From NCBI GenBank assembly GCA_902729315.2, contig LR746267.1:6636424-6700423 (forward strand): 64,000 nucleotides of DNA. Direction: 5' to 3'. Positions 48,778 to 60,904 of this stretch are shown here, piece after piece. Position 1 is the stretch's first letter. Each line of letters begins with the position of its first letter. This DNA is from Spirodela intermedia. Taxonomy: Eukaryota > Streptophyta > Magnoliopsida > Alismatales > Araceae. The translations under genes were made by a program, and so were the position numbers. Under the pieces are notes generated by a model. It had not been told where the DNA came from. It ran no database searches and worked only from the letters and a program-made list of their open reading frames with translations.

Positions 48778-50006
48778 TCACTTCTTCTTCTCAGCAACAC
48801 CACCAGCCCTGCAAATCCGCCAAGTAAGGGCATTAGGTCAAGCTATCGAAACCCTATGATATTGAACATTAGCTTTCCAATTAAAGAACATGCTTCAATA
48901 ATAGAAATGATCATTTCTGAAAGCCAGCAATTTATTGATATCTCAGAAATCTTATGGGAAGTTATTCACGGGGCAAGATGCTCAAATGAGAAAGAAAATC
49001 CCAGTTTAGAGGCACACTATTGATTGGAGATCTTGAAGATGAACAGAGGTAACTGAAACAAGAGGAGGCACCTTCTCATCTCAACAATCGGAGAAACTAT
49101 ACCCAATTTATTTTAGAATATAATTGGTTAATTTAGATAGAGACGGATATTTCATAAATAGAAATCCCCATCAATAAACACCATCTGACGTCTTTGACAT
49201 TCAACTAGGAAGCAACTGAGTTGAAGAGAGATCAAGACGCCAAAACACCAGAGGATGCTAAAAGGAGTAGTAGGGGCAGGAAACGATAAGAGGAATTCGA
49301 CATGTTGGACGAAGTGTAGAAGATGATAAAATAAGCATGTATTTCCAGAAGTATATAACCAGTTTGACTTCTGTTCATACTTTAAAAAAATCTATAATTT
49401 TCAGTGAAAAAGCTACTTGACCATTCTGCTAAGACTGAAGAGCTGAAAAAGTCAACGAACGAATAGAGTTTTTAGTGGAAAAGATATAATTTTCAGTGAA
49501 AAAAATCATCAGGCTATCTCAGGTAGCTGGAAACGAATAAAATGGGAGGCAATAACGAGTGTGAACCTCATCTTCCTCAAGACATTGGCCATCTCCTCAC
49601 GCTTCTTCTTCGCCCTCTTGTGGGTGCCCAGCTTTCTCTTTGCGAGCTTAAGAGCTCTCTTGTCTTTCCCAACTTTCAGAAGCTCGGTGATCCTCTTCTC
49701 GTAGGGAGCGAACCCGGCAACTTCGCGAATCACGTTCCTCACAAAGTGCACCCTCTTGCTGGTTTTCTGGATCACAGGAGATGGAGTAAGGGAAGAGGAT
49801 CCGATCCGGCATCGAGAGTGGGATTTTAAAAAGGAAATGTAGAAATTTCCCACCAATCTGCGGAAGACTAATGAAGAGACGGGGTCAAGTGGGTGAGTTC
49901 ATACCCCTTTCCGATCAGAAGGGCGCGGGGGAAGCTCGCGCTTGGTGACGATGTGGCCCTTGTTCAGCCCGACGAAGAGGCCAGTGTTCGGCTGCTTCGG
50001 AGCCAT
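48778..50006 (-). CDS. RPL36: 60S ribosomal protein eL36 (L36e), 3 coding exons
   Basis: A component of the cytosolic large ribosomal subunit. Exons: 50006-49905 ([20 protein letters not shown] through RKG), 49766-49567 ([40 protein letters not shown], then [18 protein letters not shown] to the start of an Arg codon) and 48808-48778 (GGVAEKKK-stop). GT-AG borders and phases agree, giving 333 nt and 110 aa, the usual family length. The ~760-bp intron 2 contains no other gene. An acceptor (ACGCAG) 12 nt upstream of the ATG and a donor near 50133 indicate a 5'UTR intron. The highly basic composition is as expected. Confidence 0.96.
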
Positions 50007-50018
50007 CTGCGGCGACTT

Positions 50019-50133
50019 CTGCGTAGGAGAACGCGTCATTTATCGAATCAGATTAGACAGAAGATGTAAACATAAAAAACACGGCGAGATAGCATAAAGG
50101 GAGCAGGAAGGACACAGAGAGAGAGAGAGATAC
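50019..50133 (-). other. 5'UTR intron of eL36
   Basis: On the minus strand, a GTATCTCTCT donor follows GGCGGCAGTG, and a CTACGCAG acceptor precedes AAGTCGCCGCAG and the start codon. Introns in ribosomal-protein leaders are common in plants. The GA/CT run at 50117-50130 lies in this intron. Confidence 0.6.
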
Positions 50134-50379
50134 CACTGCCGCCGCGGTCGCCGACGAAGATAGAAGAAGGGAGGAGCAGGACGGTGGGAGGCGGCGGAGG
50201 CGCGCTTGTCCTGGAAAAGAACACAGAGCGAGACTGGAGAAGATGTATTAGGGCTTTGTAGCAGCGGATGGTCGTACGAACGGGCCAGATCTTTTGTTCT
50301 CAGAATAAACAGCCAAGATTGATTTTTTATCAGATCGACGATACTCAACTGGACTGGGTATCTTGGGCTCTTGGGTCCA

Positions 50380-50462
50380 GGCCCAATCGAACGATATGTT
50401 TCGTCAGGCAATTTTACGGCAATAGGGTGTTCCGATTTACGATCTGAACACCCTTTAGGGTT
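50380..50462 (-). promoter_or_regulatory. Telo-box and site II element of the eL36 promoter
   Basis: On the minus strand AACCCTAAA (50454-50462) is a telo-box and TGGGCC (50380-50385) is a site II (TCP-binding) element. This pair is characteristic of plant ribosomal-protein promoters and sits about 370-460 bp upstream of the eL36 ATG, beyond the 5'UTR intron. Confidence 0.6.
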
Positions 50463-50580
50463 CACCGTTATTTGAAGGAAGATAAACAGCAACTCCACCT
50501 TCTCTTACTTGCCTACTGTTATGATCTCTTGCTCTTATTTCCTCTCTTATTCTACAGAATTATAAACCATGTATTTTTGA

Positions 50581-50715
50581 TATTTGCTATGATCTAATTT
50601 ATCCCATTTGATATTTGCTATGGTCGGAAGATCATAGCAAATATAGAATATTTGCTATGATCTAATTTATCCCATTTGATATTTGCTATGGTCGGAAGAT
50701 CATAGCTATCCACCA
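50581..50715. repeat. 68-bp tandem duplication with internal inverted repeat
   Basis: TATTTGCTATGATCTAATTT recurs at 50581 and 50649. Each copy ends GGTCGGAAGATCATAGC, so ATTTGCTATGATCT and AGATCATAGCAAAT can pair within and between units. Confidence 0.85.
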
Positions 50716-53700
50716 GTATAGAATTTCTATACTGAATAATCCAATTTGTCAAGGCATGGGTCTCCTCTAGTTCCATCAGTTCCATGCTATTTTCTAGGTA
50801 TGCGCTCTTCTCCTACGACGATTGGCCCAACCCTTTGTGGTGCTAGAGAATATGACATTAGGGCATCTTAGTCCTATTTTGGAGGATAAAATAAATTTAA
50901 ATAGGAAAAATAAAATTTCTTGAAATTGAATATGCCCTTGAAGAGAAATGTGTGACTCTTCTTTGTTAACTACAAGGATAACAACTTTTTGAAGTGAATG
51001 ATGGACATATTATATTCTACGAATTACCTTACACGTTTAGGAGGATAATCTTTTGAATACTCACAAGGTTGGTTTTCTTTTTGTCTATGATGTCCCTAAT
51101 GAAATTATGGATTGGATTTTGTAAAAGATATTGCAATTTTTCTAATGATAGTCATTTGGGTATGTTGAAGATTGTGAATAAATGATTTCCATTAAATTTC
51201 AGGCAAGGTATAGATATGCTTCGATATGAGATTTCATTGGCCAAAATGAAGCATTTTAGGATTTTTAGATATTATATATTAGTCCAAAACTTTTTTATAG
51301 TCAATTTACAAAGTTACTAGAAAATTCTAAATCATGTACAATGCCTATGATGTAGGGCATCACTTCTAAAAAACGACAAGGGATAAAAGTCTTTTACTTA
51401 AGTGACCCAAAATTCATAGGCCAATTATTTTGGAAACATAAAGCATTGGCTACATGAGAAGGCACACAAAGATCCCAAGGCATATTGGGTCCAAATAAAA
51501 TGCAAGAATAATGTGTTAGAGTTGTTATTTACTATCTTTATTTTTGTAAACATCTCCTATTTTCTAAGAGAGTGTTGTAACTCTAGAGGCATTCTAGTTA
51601 TTACGAAATTATTTTTTATTTGAGAGATTTGTCTTTTGATTGGATAACTCTGGTGGAGTTAAGGATCGCTCAAATGAACCTTTGTGGATTCACAATGTAA
51701 TTCTAAACTTATGAATTAAAGGGTTGTCCAAATAGTCCTTGTGAATTTAAGGTTTGAGTTTAGTTCTTTTCATATTCTAAAATCATGTCTTTTGCATTCA
51801 AGACTCAAACCTTTTATTTCTTGAAATTTTTGTTACATCAATTGGTCTTAAAGTAAAGATCCAATGACCACTAGCATCGAGGCGAGTTTTATGATCCTTA
51901 TATATTTAAAATATCTTCACCTCAATCCTTGTGGATTCAAGAATTGATGGAATTTGTGCCTTCGTGATTCAAGACCTTATTTTTATTGTTTGACAACTCC
52001 AATTTCCTGTCTTATGGATTTATTTCTATTATTTCACAAAATTTGATGTATCAAGTATTCAATCATTCTGAGATTCAACAAAGTTTTTAATTTTAAAATT
52101 TATTCTGAGAAAAATATTATGTTCACCAAAAAGATTCAATGTCTTAATGATGGCATTTGAACAACTACCAAAGAAAAGTTCAAAGACTCATAAAAACGAC
52201 TCATACCAAGGGATACCAATTAGAGATAAATGAAGAGTCTAACTAATTTATTATTTGTACTTAGATATCTTTGTAACTCATGATTATAAAATATTAACAC
52301 TGCAAACATGATTAACCTCCTAAAGTTGTGAATTTATGAGAAGTGTTAGAAGAACACTTAAATTAGTTAGAGTCATATAATTGAATGAAGGCTAGTTGAA
52401 TTCTTTGTGACAAAAGTTTTCGTTAACCATTGGTATTAGATTTTAAGGATGAAATCATTAGAAGATGAGTAGGCCAAACATATCGAACTAATATTAAATC
52501 TTGGTTCCAATAATTATATGAAACTAGAATTCACCTAGAAGCCCAAAAAGGATTGATTCACACCCTCTCTTGGTTCCTCCTATATCCACCTTCAAACTAG
52601 GAAGAAATATACCTTGCATACAGAAAATTTAGAATACGTTGATGACTAAGGAAACTAAGTTTTATCTAAAACTAAAAGACAACACCCTCCCCCTCAAGTC
52701 AATATAAGTTGCTTCTATTCTTGTCTTAAAAGAAATGCATCATATGCTTGAGTTATAATCTTAACATGGTTATGAAAAAAATGAATTTTTCTAGATAAAA
52801 GATATCCATCTTATTTCTCCTCTATTGACATCAACTACCGTTAATCTAATGGTAGGGGTAGCAAATGTGAGGATGGCTAAAGTAATTTAAAGGGAGAAGG
52901 TGGGGGGGGGGGGGTTCAAAAGATGTAATTGTGTTTTATATTGAATGATTATTTGGATTCAATTGACTATAATATTTTTTGGAGTTTGTGGAGAAGGATC
53001 AAAGCATAGTTTGTGGCGAGAATGTGAATCCAACTCTATAGTGAGTTGATAGTAGAGTCTAGGGGGGCAGAGCATCCTAAGCAGATATGAAGGGAGGAAA
53101 CAACCCTCCAAAGAAAAGTATGACTACGTGGGGCATTATCATAATTATCTCATAATGTGGTTACCTTAACCCTATGATATAAAAGGGTAAAGCTGCCACT
53201 TCTATATGCATTTTCTTATGTAGTGAGTTGGTCAACCCTTCTTTACCTCTCTCTCTATCTCTTGTACATGTATTTCCTTATGTGGTTCAAGGAATAACTC
53301 TCATCTCCTAACAATATTTGAGATTCAATTTCTAATTAAAAGTACAAGCAAACTAGTGATCTACTTCTTGTATCTATTTAAAATGATTTAACATTAAAAA
53401 TAACATAATTAAATTCGAAAGCTATTTAGATTATTATGTAATCTAGTTGAGTTATTTAATTTGGCTCTTCTAATTAGGCTTTTGTTAAGCTTATATGTGT
53501 CGTTTATATAGTTTAAATGATGAAAAAAAAGACAAGGATGCATACATTGACTCTACAATGGTTCAACAATCAGCCTACATCAACTATCTCAAGAGCTCCT
53601 ACTCTTTGGGTTTCCACTAATGCTCAATAGAGTTTACATCTAGTTACCCACAACACTAGAAAATAGATAGTTATTGGGCTATCAATCACTCTAGAGTTTA

Positions 53701-54790
53701 TGATAATATTAGTCAAATTTTTTCAAGTCAATTACTCCATCATTGGAATAGGGTCACTAGACAATCTATCATTGTAGTGTCATCCTTTAAGTTTTTGGCT
53801 CCAACTTCTCAAACAAGTCATGATGAAGTCAAACTCACCTGCTAGTACACTTCAAAATTTTACTAGCTTGGTCTATCATAAAAATAATAGATAGATAGAC
53901 AAGAATACTTGGTATGGGATTAGAAACATAGTTAAAGTAGGTTTTTTTTTAAGCAAATTTATTTACTCCATTGGGCATAGAGAGCTATAATACTAAATAT
54001 TATACATTTTGTGAAATCACTTCTTTTTATATGGTTTATAAGGTAGTCCCTTGACTCTTTAATGTGTTTATAAATCCATGAGAGTACATAATGTGGGAGA
54101 TGAATGAATAAGAATGAAATTTAGTTATTGATCAAATAAAAAGATAATAGTGCAATAGACAATGAAGAATTATGTAAATAACCATCAAGATTATAACATG
54201 CACGAAATAAAAGATTAGGCATACAATAACCTACAATAATAGGATTATGAACTTGCATGAGAACTCAAAAATTATTGTTCAAGATGCCCACCAGACTTAT
54301 TTTTTGTGTTGAGGAAAGAGTAAAATTTTAATCTATTAAATTGAATGCAAATTGTTAATTTACTATGTTGTTCATTTTAATGTATGGTGATATTGACCTT
54401 TATGACTTACCATATTTATTGTGCATTCAATGTTATAACTCTTGGACAATATAATACATTTTCATTATTCACATACGATTACAATGATGGTCAAAGTTTT
54501 CATTTGCACACCCACTATGCAGATATTTCAAACCATTTGCTTATGATTATCATTTAGAAATCAGATTCTATAAGAATAGCCACTTCTTCAATGGGTTCTA
54601 TAGAAAAGTCAAAGTAGAGGATTTTGATCCTAGAAGGTCCATTGACTTTATTTTATGGGTTTAAGAAAACTAAAAAAGATAGGAAAACCCAGATCAAATC
54701 AGTCTCATATTCTTCGTCGATGGTTTTCAGTCTGGGGAGTTGGGATCTGAATCTAGGACCCCAAGAAGACCCAACATAGGCAGTAAGAAG
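50716..54790. other. AT-rich intergenic DNA, probably decayed retrotransposons
   Basis: No open gene. The block at about 51515-51836 starts TGTTAGAGTTG and ends TTTTTGTTACA, followed by TCAATTGGTCTTAAAG. It looks like an LTR with a degraded initiator-Met primer-binding site. A second LTR-like leader with GATATAAAAGGG lies near 53170. No matched LTR pair or pol motif could be confirmed. A G13 homopolymer lies at about 52902. Confidence 0.4.
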
Positions 54791-55559
54791 TTAATGGGCC
54801 AGGCCAGTATCATGTAAACTGAGCCCACGAGAGGGTGTGGGAGGGAAGTAGTGTCATGGTCAACGCAAGGGCCGGGTCATCTGTGGGTCACCTCGACGGT
54901 GGCGGTGCGGTGGGCCCGTTGGTCCTAGCCACGTGGAGTGGCAGAGCTCTACCACTCTTGTCGGAGGGCCATCATCTCGCTGGGCCGTGGTGGGCCCGCA
55001 AAGGACCGAGCCTGTGCAACGCATTTATAAAATTTAAATTGTTAGCCCATTGAAGAAGGGGCCGTTCGGGAATCTCCAGGTGGGCTTAAAAGTTGTGGGC
55101 CCCCAAAGATTTTGTCTAAATTTAGGGGTCCATATACCGCACTGGCCCAACCAATAGGCGGGGATCCTCCCCGTTTTATTTGGGCTTTGAGGGCGTGGTC
55201 CTCGGCTGTTCTGCACCACTTGCTTCGCTTTGCCTGGACAACAAGGGAAAGGCGGAGTTGGGTCACCACGTTGGAACTGGAGGGAGCTGCTGGGACATGA
55301 TGACGGGTCTCCCACATTAATTACCCGGTGCGTCGTTCTCCCAAGCCATTTATATTACATATAACCCAGAAATTTCTTATTCTTCTACTTTTCAATGCTA
55401 AAAAATATTTCATATGTGTATACACTCTTAAGGTGGCTTGTCGGGAAAGCGTTATCTTACCAATATGGTTCAAATCCAATCAATTCAAGACAGGCAATCC
55501 TAAAAGCATCAGAACCCATTTGATACGTTCTCTGAAATTTCTTAACCCACCTGAAGAAG

Positions 55560-55561
<2 letters not shown>

Positions 55562-55594
<33 letters not shown>
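55562..55594. repeat. (GA)n microsatellite
   Basis: An uninterrupted GA run of about 33 bp. Confidence 0.9.
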
Positions 55595-55596
<2 letters not shown>

Positions 55597-56605
55597 CCAC
55601 CACGTCACCATCAGGACAGCTAGATGGCCGTTGGCGAGGTCGACACATGCAAGTAGAACTCACAAGGAGAGCATGGATACGCAGAGTTCGGGTAACTTGT
55701 CAGTCGCTGTCTCTTCTTCTCCTTCTACCTCTCCACGAGAGTTAAAAAACTTAAATGCCTCTGAGGGAATATTCAAGCTCGGACTCTCTTTAATACTATG
55801 CGTACTCTTCCAAGGGCACACCTGACACCGCAGCCAGCACCCTGTGTGAATGGCCGATTTGCCTCATTCGCACGTGCAAGCTCTCTCAGTAGTCTTTTAC
55901 CTTTGTTCTCTCTCACTCTAAGAGGAGAGGTAGCGAGAGTGGTAGCAACGCAAGAACGTCCCCATCAAGTACGTAGCTCCGTACGTCACACAAAAACAAA
56001 GCTTTACACTTTCCTGTGATATGGGTGCCGTCTTTTCCCGCACGTGCGCAACGGGGTTTGGTCTCTTGAACGAACGCCCACCACGTCTTGCCACCGGGCG
56101 CTTGGATCCTGGTAAATTACAGAGACGTGCCCACTACGCTCCGGCAGCGGCGCCGTCGATGGCATGGTGGTCACGGTCGCCGTCTCCGGCAGGGAAGAGA
56201 GGGAGGGAGGGAGGGAGAAAGAAGGGGGTTTACTGAATGGGTATGGAGGGGAACAATCTGCCGATCTGCAGACCGTTATTTAACGGGGATCGATTAAATC
56301 CTCCGTTATATCGAACTTCTTACTCCCTCGTGTGATGGATCCGCTTCTCACTTCTGCCGACCTTATATTACTCTCCGTAGACGGGAAAAGAGTGTGGCTC
56401 CCTCCGCGACGAGGTAATTTTGAAGACGAAGGGATTTCTGGTTTCTATCTGTTTGTTTGTACGCCTAAGAACGCGCACCGAAAAGAGTACGCTTGTTGAG
56501 ATTATGTAATCGCCAATTCAACTGATCATGGTGTAATCAGTTTCAGCGGTTTCCATGATACTCTTCACGAATGTTGGGTTTGGAAGGAGAGAATGGGGAG
56601 GGATA

Positions 56606-56690
56606 GAAAGAGAGAGAGGGAGGGAGGGAGGAAGGGAGAGGGGGCTAGAGAGAGAGGGAGGGAGGGAGGAGGGAGGAAGGGAGAGGAAGA

Positions 56691-56740
<50 letters not shown>
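56606..56740. repeat. Compound GA/GGGA purine tract
   Basis: A purine-only stretch of GAGA and GGGA units ending in about 45 bp of pure GA; a smaller relative of 45336-45862. Confidence 0.9.
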
Positions 56741-56744
<4 letters not shown>

Positions 56745-57133
56745 ATTCACATCTCAGAAGGGAAACGGGAGGGGGGTTGTACTGAAGATCATAAAATGTT
56801 AATCCCTGTATTTTAAAACTATTTTTATTCAGTACTTCATCTGGTATTCAAAACTTCGCTCTTCATTTGATTTCACCTACTTCTCAGCTACATTATTTGT
56901 TAATCTGCACAACGCTTCAGCCTTGGGTTAGGTCATGACAGGCTTCAATCTCTGTTGGTATGTGCCTGATCAATCACCTGGAAACTGCTCGGTTCAGCAT
57001 TCTCTTGACTAATGAGGAATTAAAAGCTTTCTAGCTCTATAACTTTTACGTCCAATTAATCTTTGCCTCTCTTTCGGATTCAGATTTCAAATCTCTTACT
57101 CTATTAAATAGCATGCTGAGGGAAGAACTGAGT

Positions 57134-57322
57134 GTGAGAGAGAGTGAGTGAGTGGGTGTGGGGGTGTGTGTGTGTGTGTGGGTGGGTGTGGGTGTGGGTG
57201 TGGGTGTGGGGGTGTGTGTGTGTGTGTGTGTGGGTGTGGGTGTGGGGGTGTGTGTGTGTGTGGGTGTGGGTGTGGGTGTGTGTGTGTGTGGGTGTGGGTG
57301 TGTGTGTGAGCGAGAGAGAGAG
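57134..57322. repeat. (GT)n / GGGTGT microsatellite
   Basis: Interspersed GT and GGGTGT units over about 190 bp flanked by GA. It creates spurious Val/Cys/Trp and Thr/His/Pro frames on the two strands. Confidence 0.95.
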
Positions 57323-57647
57323 TTTGATTCTAAAGACGAAAAATTCAGTGTATATTGAATGAAAAATTCGAGTGTTCTAGTGATAATCATAATAGAAAGG
57401 AGGATCTGCAAAGTTTGCATAGCAAAGATGACAGATCATCAATAATTCTTAAATACGACACAATTTCTAAACTCGAGAACTCACAATCAAATCCTTCAAG
57501 CGGAAAAAACATTTTAGGGTTTGCTTCTTTTCACGGAGCTCAAGATTATCTTAAAAGGGTTTGAAATCAAGAGAGGAGGGAAGAATCAAGGGTTCTGTGA
57601 TAATCAAAACGATCTAATGGATTACCAATTCCTCTCGTTTCCTACCG

Positions 57648-58230
57648 TTACAAATGCAAATCCAGGCTCAGGTGGTCCTTCATACCAGAAGCCGCCTCAT
57701 AAACCAGTCTGCCCCCCGGCGACGAAGACGACGAGGGTGAACCAGTGATCCCGCCGCCACCAATCCGTGCAATGCTACCCAACGCTCTCGAACCATCGCC
57801 ACTGAAGAGAGTCATCGCCGCCGGTCGGTCCAGTTGTGTCGGCGGAAGGCTGGCGCGCTGCACGGGGGGGATTCTCCACATACTTGGAACGGGCTGAGAG
57901 ATCAGCCCAGAAGCGCCGTAGAAGGGAGCCCCGACTAGGGTCGTCGAAGAAGGGTAGTGGGGGGAGAGAACTGGTGGCTTGAAGGCGTGGTCGACGCCTA
58001 GCCGCGCTGCGGAAGCCATGAAGCCATAGATGCTGCCCTCTGCGGCGGCGCCGCCGAGGGCCTGCTGGTACTGGTGGGCACCCATGGTGGACTGCAGGTG
58101 AGCCCTTTTGGCGTGCTGCCGCTCACGCTTGTGCGCGTTCTGGTGGCCGCCAAGGGCCTGCGACGTGGGAAAGTTCCTGCAACAATAGTGGCACTCGAAC
58201 CTCCGCCCAGTATCTCCCCCCCCGCCGCCA

Positions 58231-58262
<32 letters not shown>

Positions 58263-58472
58263 GCCGGCAGAGCCCTTGGCCGTGTTTCCACCGTCGTCCC
58301 CTTTTGGGGAGCGTTCGTCCTCGGCCGCGTCCGGAAAGTCGATGCCAAAGAGGCGGATGGAGCTGCTTGCGGTGGGGCTGGAGTTCTCTCTCGCGGAAGG
58401 AGGTGGGCGGAAGAAGGGGAGCTGGGAGAACGAGTCGACAGTCATGGTGTCCTGGATCTCTCTCTCACCCAT
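57648..58472 (-). CDS. C2H2 zinc finger transcription factor, GIS/ZFP8-like, with EAR motif
   Basis: A single-exon nuclear regulator of 274 aa. The N-terminus [20 protein letters not shown], then IRLFGIDF, matches the GIS/ZFP5/ZFP6/ZFP8 family, in which relatives act in gibberellin/cytokinin-controlled trichome and root-hair formation. One plant-type finger (C-x2-C-x12-H-x3-H with the QALGGH helix: [20 protein letters not shown]) is followed by [12 protein letters not shown]. The C-terminus LSLDLHL is an LxLxL-type EAR repression motif. A run of about 17 Gly separates the N-terminal region from the finger and is coded by GGC/GGT repeats, hence probably length-variable. The minus-strand leader is GA-rich (58469-58502 on the plus strand). 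The start is supported by the family's DxMxVxSFSQLPF alignment. Confidence 0.92.
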
Positions 58473-58502
58473 CTCTCTCTCTCTTTCTCTCTCTCTCTCT
58501 CA
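58469..58502. repeat. CT-rich microsatellite at the 5' end of the zinc finger gene
   Basis: The (CT)n run with a single CTTT interruption begins at the start-codon region of the minus-strand zinc finger gene, so it lies in its 5'UTR as (GA)n. Confidence 0.85.
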
Positions 58503-58529
58503 CACGCACTCCGGTCGTAGAGGGGGAGA

Positions 58530-58928
58530 GGAACTGAGAAGAGGGAAACGATGGCGTGAGAGGGAGGCGAAGTAACTTCTCTGGTTGTCTCTTTCTCCTC
58601 CACCCTCTCCCGGCACAAGTACAGAGAATGACTTATGTGAGTATTTATGTTGCCTGAGATGTACATAACTAAGATCATTCAAGACCCACAGAATGCCCAC
58701 CCCTTCTCCTTTCCACCTCGTTTCATAGGTGAATTAGTTCACACTAAGGTGGCCGGATGTAGGCTTTGAGCAACTTTGTCTTCTTCAACGCTAGCCATGG
58801 CCATCTTCCTCCACAGTTACATAAATCTAAAATACTATTGTCCATGTCAAAGAGTGCACCACTACAGCCCTTGGCTTCCCAAACTGGGTATGCTTATACT
58901 ACTGAAACAACCAACACCACTAGTAATG

Positions 58929-58977
<49 letters not shown>

Positions 58978-60866
58978 TCTTTCGATGTCTTCGTCTGAGA
59001 AGGTGTCTCTCTATTCAGAGCCTGCTGCAGCTTCTTTATAGCTTTGGCTTCTTTATATGAATTGCAGAGCCTATGGGGGGGACCCATGGAGATGTGTTCG
59101 AGTGTTATCCAGATAGGAAGAGAAGTAGATGGCTGCAGCTCACACCCTTCTTGGATTGTTCCCTTGGAGTAAAAGCTAGAGAGGTCAGTCCCCACCTCTC
59201 CTCTTCTATCTTCTCTCTCTCTCTCTAACCCCCTTTTCCTCCATCGTTGTCTCTACGTCGGTCTTCTATTATTTTCCGAGTAATTTGTCACCTGCATGTC
59301 CCCAGGTTTTTGTGGTGGATGAATCCCGAAAAAGGGGGGTTCGGAGTCATTTCTTCCCCATGGTACTCACGGAGAGGCACGAGCCGACCAGCTTCCATAT
59401 GAAAAACCCTCTTGCCGTCTTGACTCCCCCATTGGGGACCAGCACTCCCCATTACCATGGAGTTCCCATGCGCGAAAACAAAAGCCTCCCGGGAAATTTT
59501 CAGCTTTTTTCAAATAATTATAGTATTATAATGATTAATTATGGGGAATAAACTCCAGATAGCATTATTTTGCCAACTTTCTGACTTGTGCACTGCGTTT
59601 AAGCAACTTAAGTGTGAGCATAAAATACTAGGGAGAATTGAGTTGGGGTTGTCATTCTTAACAGAAAAAAATGTTATATTTATGTAGAACATAAAATAAA
59701 AAATGCTACATTCATAAGTACATTTGGGGCATACTTACCTATTTATGAATAGTTGATAATTAAAAAAACCCTATTGGAACCTGCTGATGCAAGCCAGCGG
59801 AGCCGATATCCAACGCCATTGAAGGTGAAGTTCTGGACTGAATGTTCTGGTGTTCTGAGGTTCCTGCAGGCTTGTTTGGCAGAAATCTCTCCTCTGTGCT
59901 GCGAAGAGAATGCTGGAGTAACGTGAACTGCAAGATGACCTGCTTCTCTCGTCGTCAGGGAGGAGGAGATCAAGCCTGCTTGACCTTTCCTCCCCCTGTT
60001 TCCCTTCTCTTTCTTCTAACCACCGTCTCAATGCAGGGAAGTCTATTTTTATCCTTGGTTTTTCTAATTGTAATACAAGGGAAATCTTCGCTGTTGCATC
60101 CGTAGAAGATCCTTCTCTTCTTAAATTTCCTTCAAATCTGACACTGTCGGTATATAGAATCCTGACTCTCTCTCACCCACTCTCTCTCTCTCTCTATAAA
60201 AGCCGTCTGCCTCCCACAATGAACTCTGGGTGGTTAAGTACCCCCAATCGACTACAAGGAGGCAGTCCGGCCACCAGAGAGTACGTAATCGACCGTTTCA
60301 GTAAGATCACAACGTTCTTCTTCTGCTAACGTTTAAACTGCGAATCAATTAGTCATGAGACTCTCCTTATGTAGCATCAGCCACGAGAGTCTTGAAGCAT
60401 ATATGGAACTTGGCTCTACATGAAAATCTAACCCACCTCTCTTCTTTCTATAGATGAAAATGTTTTTGACTCTACATGGTCTTTAGGTGAAGTGGTAGTT
60501 TGGTCATAGAAGAAGTTCTCTCCCACTAAAAAGATATGACGTTGCCGTCTGACTCTGGCCATACACAGTGAAGAACTGGTCTTCTTCCTTCCCCACCTCC
60601 AACGTGTGGTGATGGAAATAGGAATGAGAACGATAACGTTGGCGTGTATGGGGCCCCGGGGGGCCTCCATTGTTTATGGATGCGTTTCCCCACTTTGCAA
60701 TTATTCCTCTTGATAACTGTACACCTTCCTCCACATCCTCATTAATCTACCATTCTAGTCTTCTGACCTGTCGCTGTCCACCTTACTCTCATTCCTCATC
60801 TATCCCTTTCCCTCTCTGTTTGTCTGTCTATTCTCCTCCTCTCTGTCTGTTTGCTTCTATTCTTCC

Positions 60867-60904
<38 letters not shown>

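Larger units (their letters stand above)
54791..57647. other. GC-richer intergenic region with microsatellites
   Basis: No recognisable gene. It contains a G-box-like CCACGTGG (near 54930), a GA tract at 55562-55594, compound GA/GGGA tracts at 56606-56740 and a GT tract at 57134-57322. Several short frames on both strands are repeat-driven or unrecognised. Confidence 0.5.

Noticed and set aside
51515-51836. LTR with tRNA-Met-like primer site as a full retrotransposon
   Set aside because: No second LTR copy or pol motifs could be found, so it is noted only within the AT-rich region entry.
57046-57420. Thr-His-Pro-rich frame (-) and Val-Cys-Trp frames (+)
   Set aside because: Produced by the GT/GGGTGT microsatellite.
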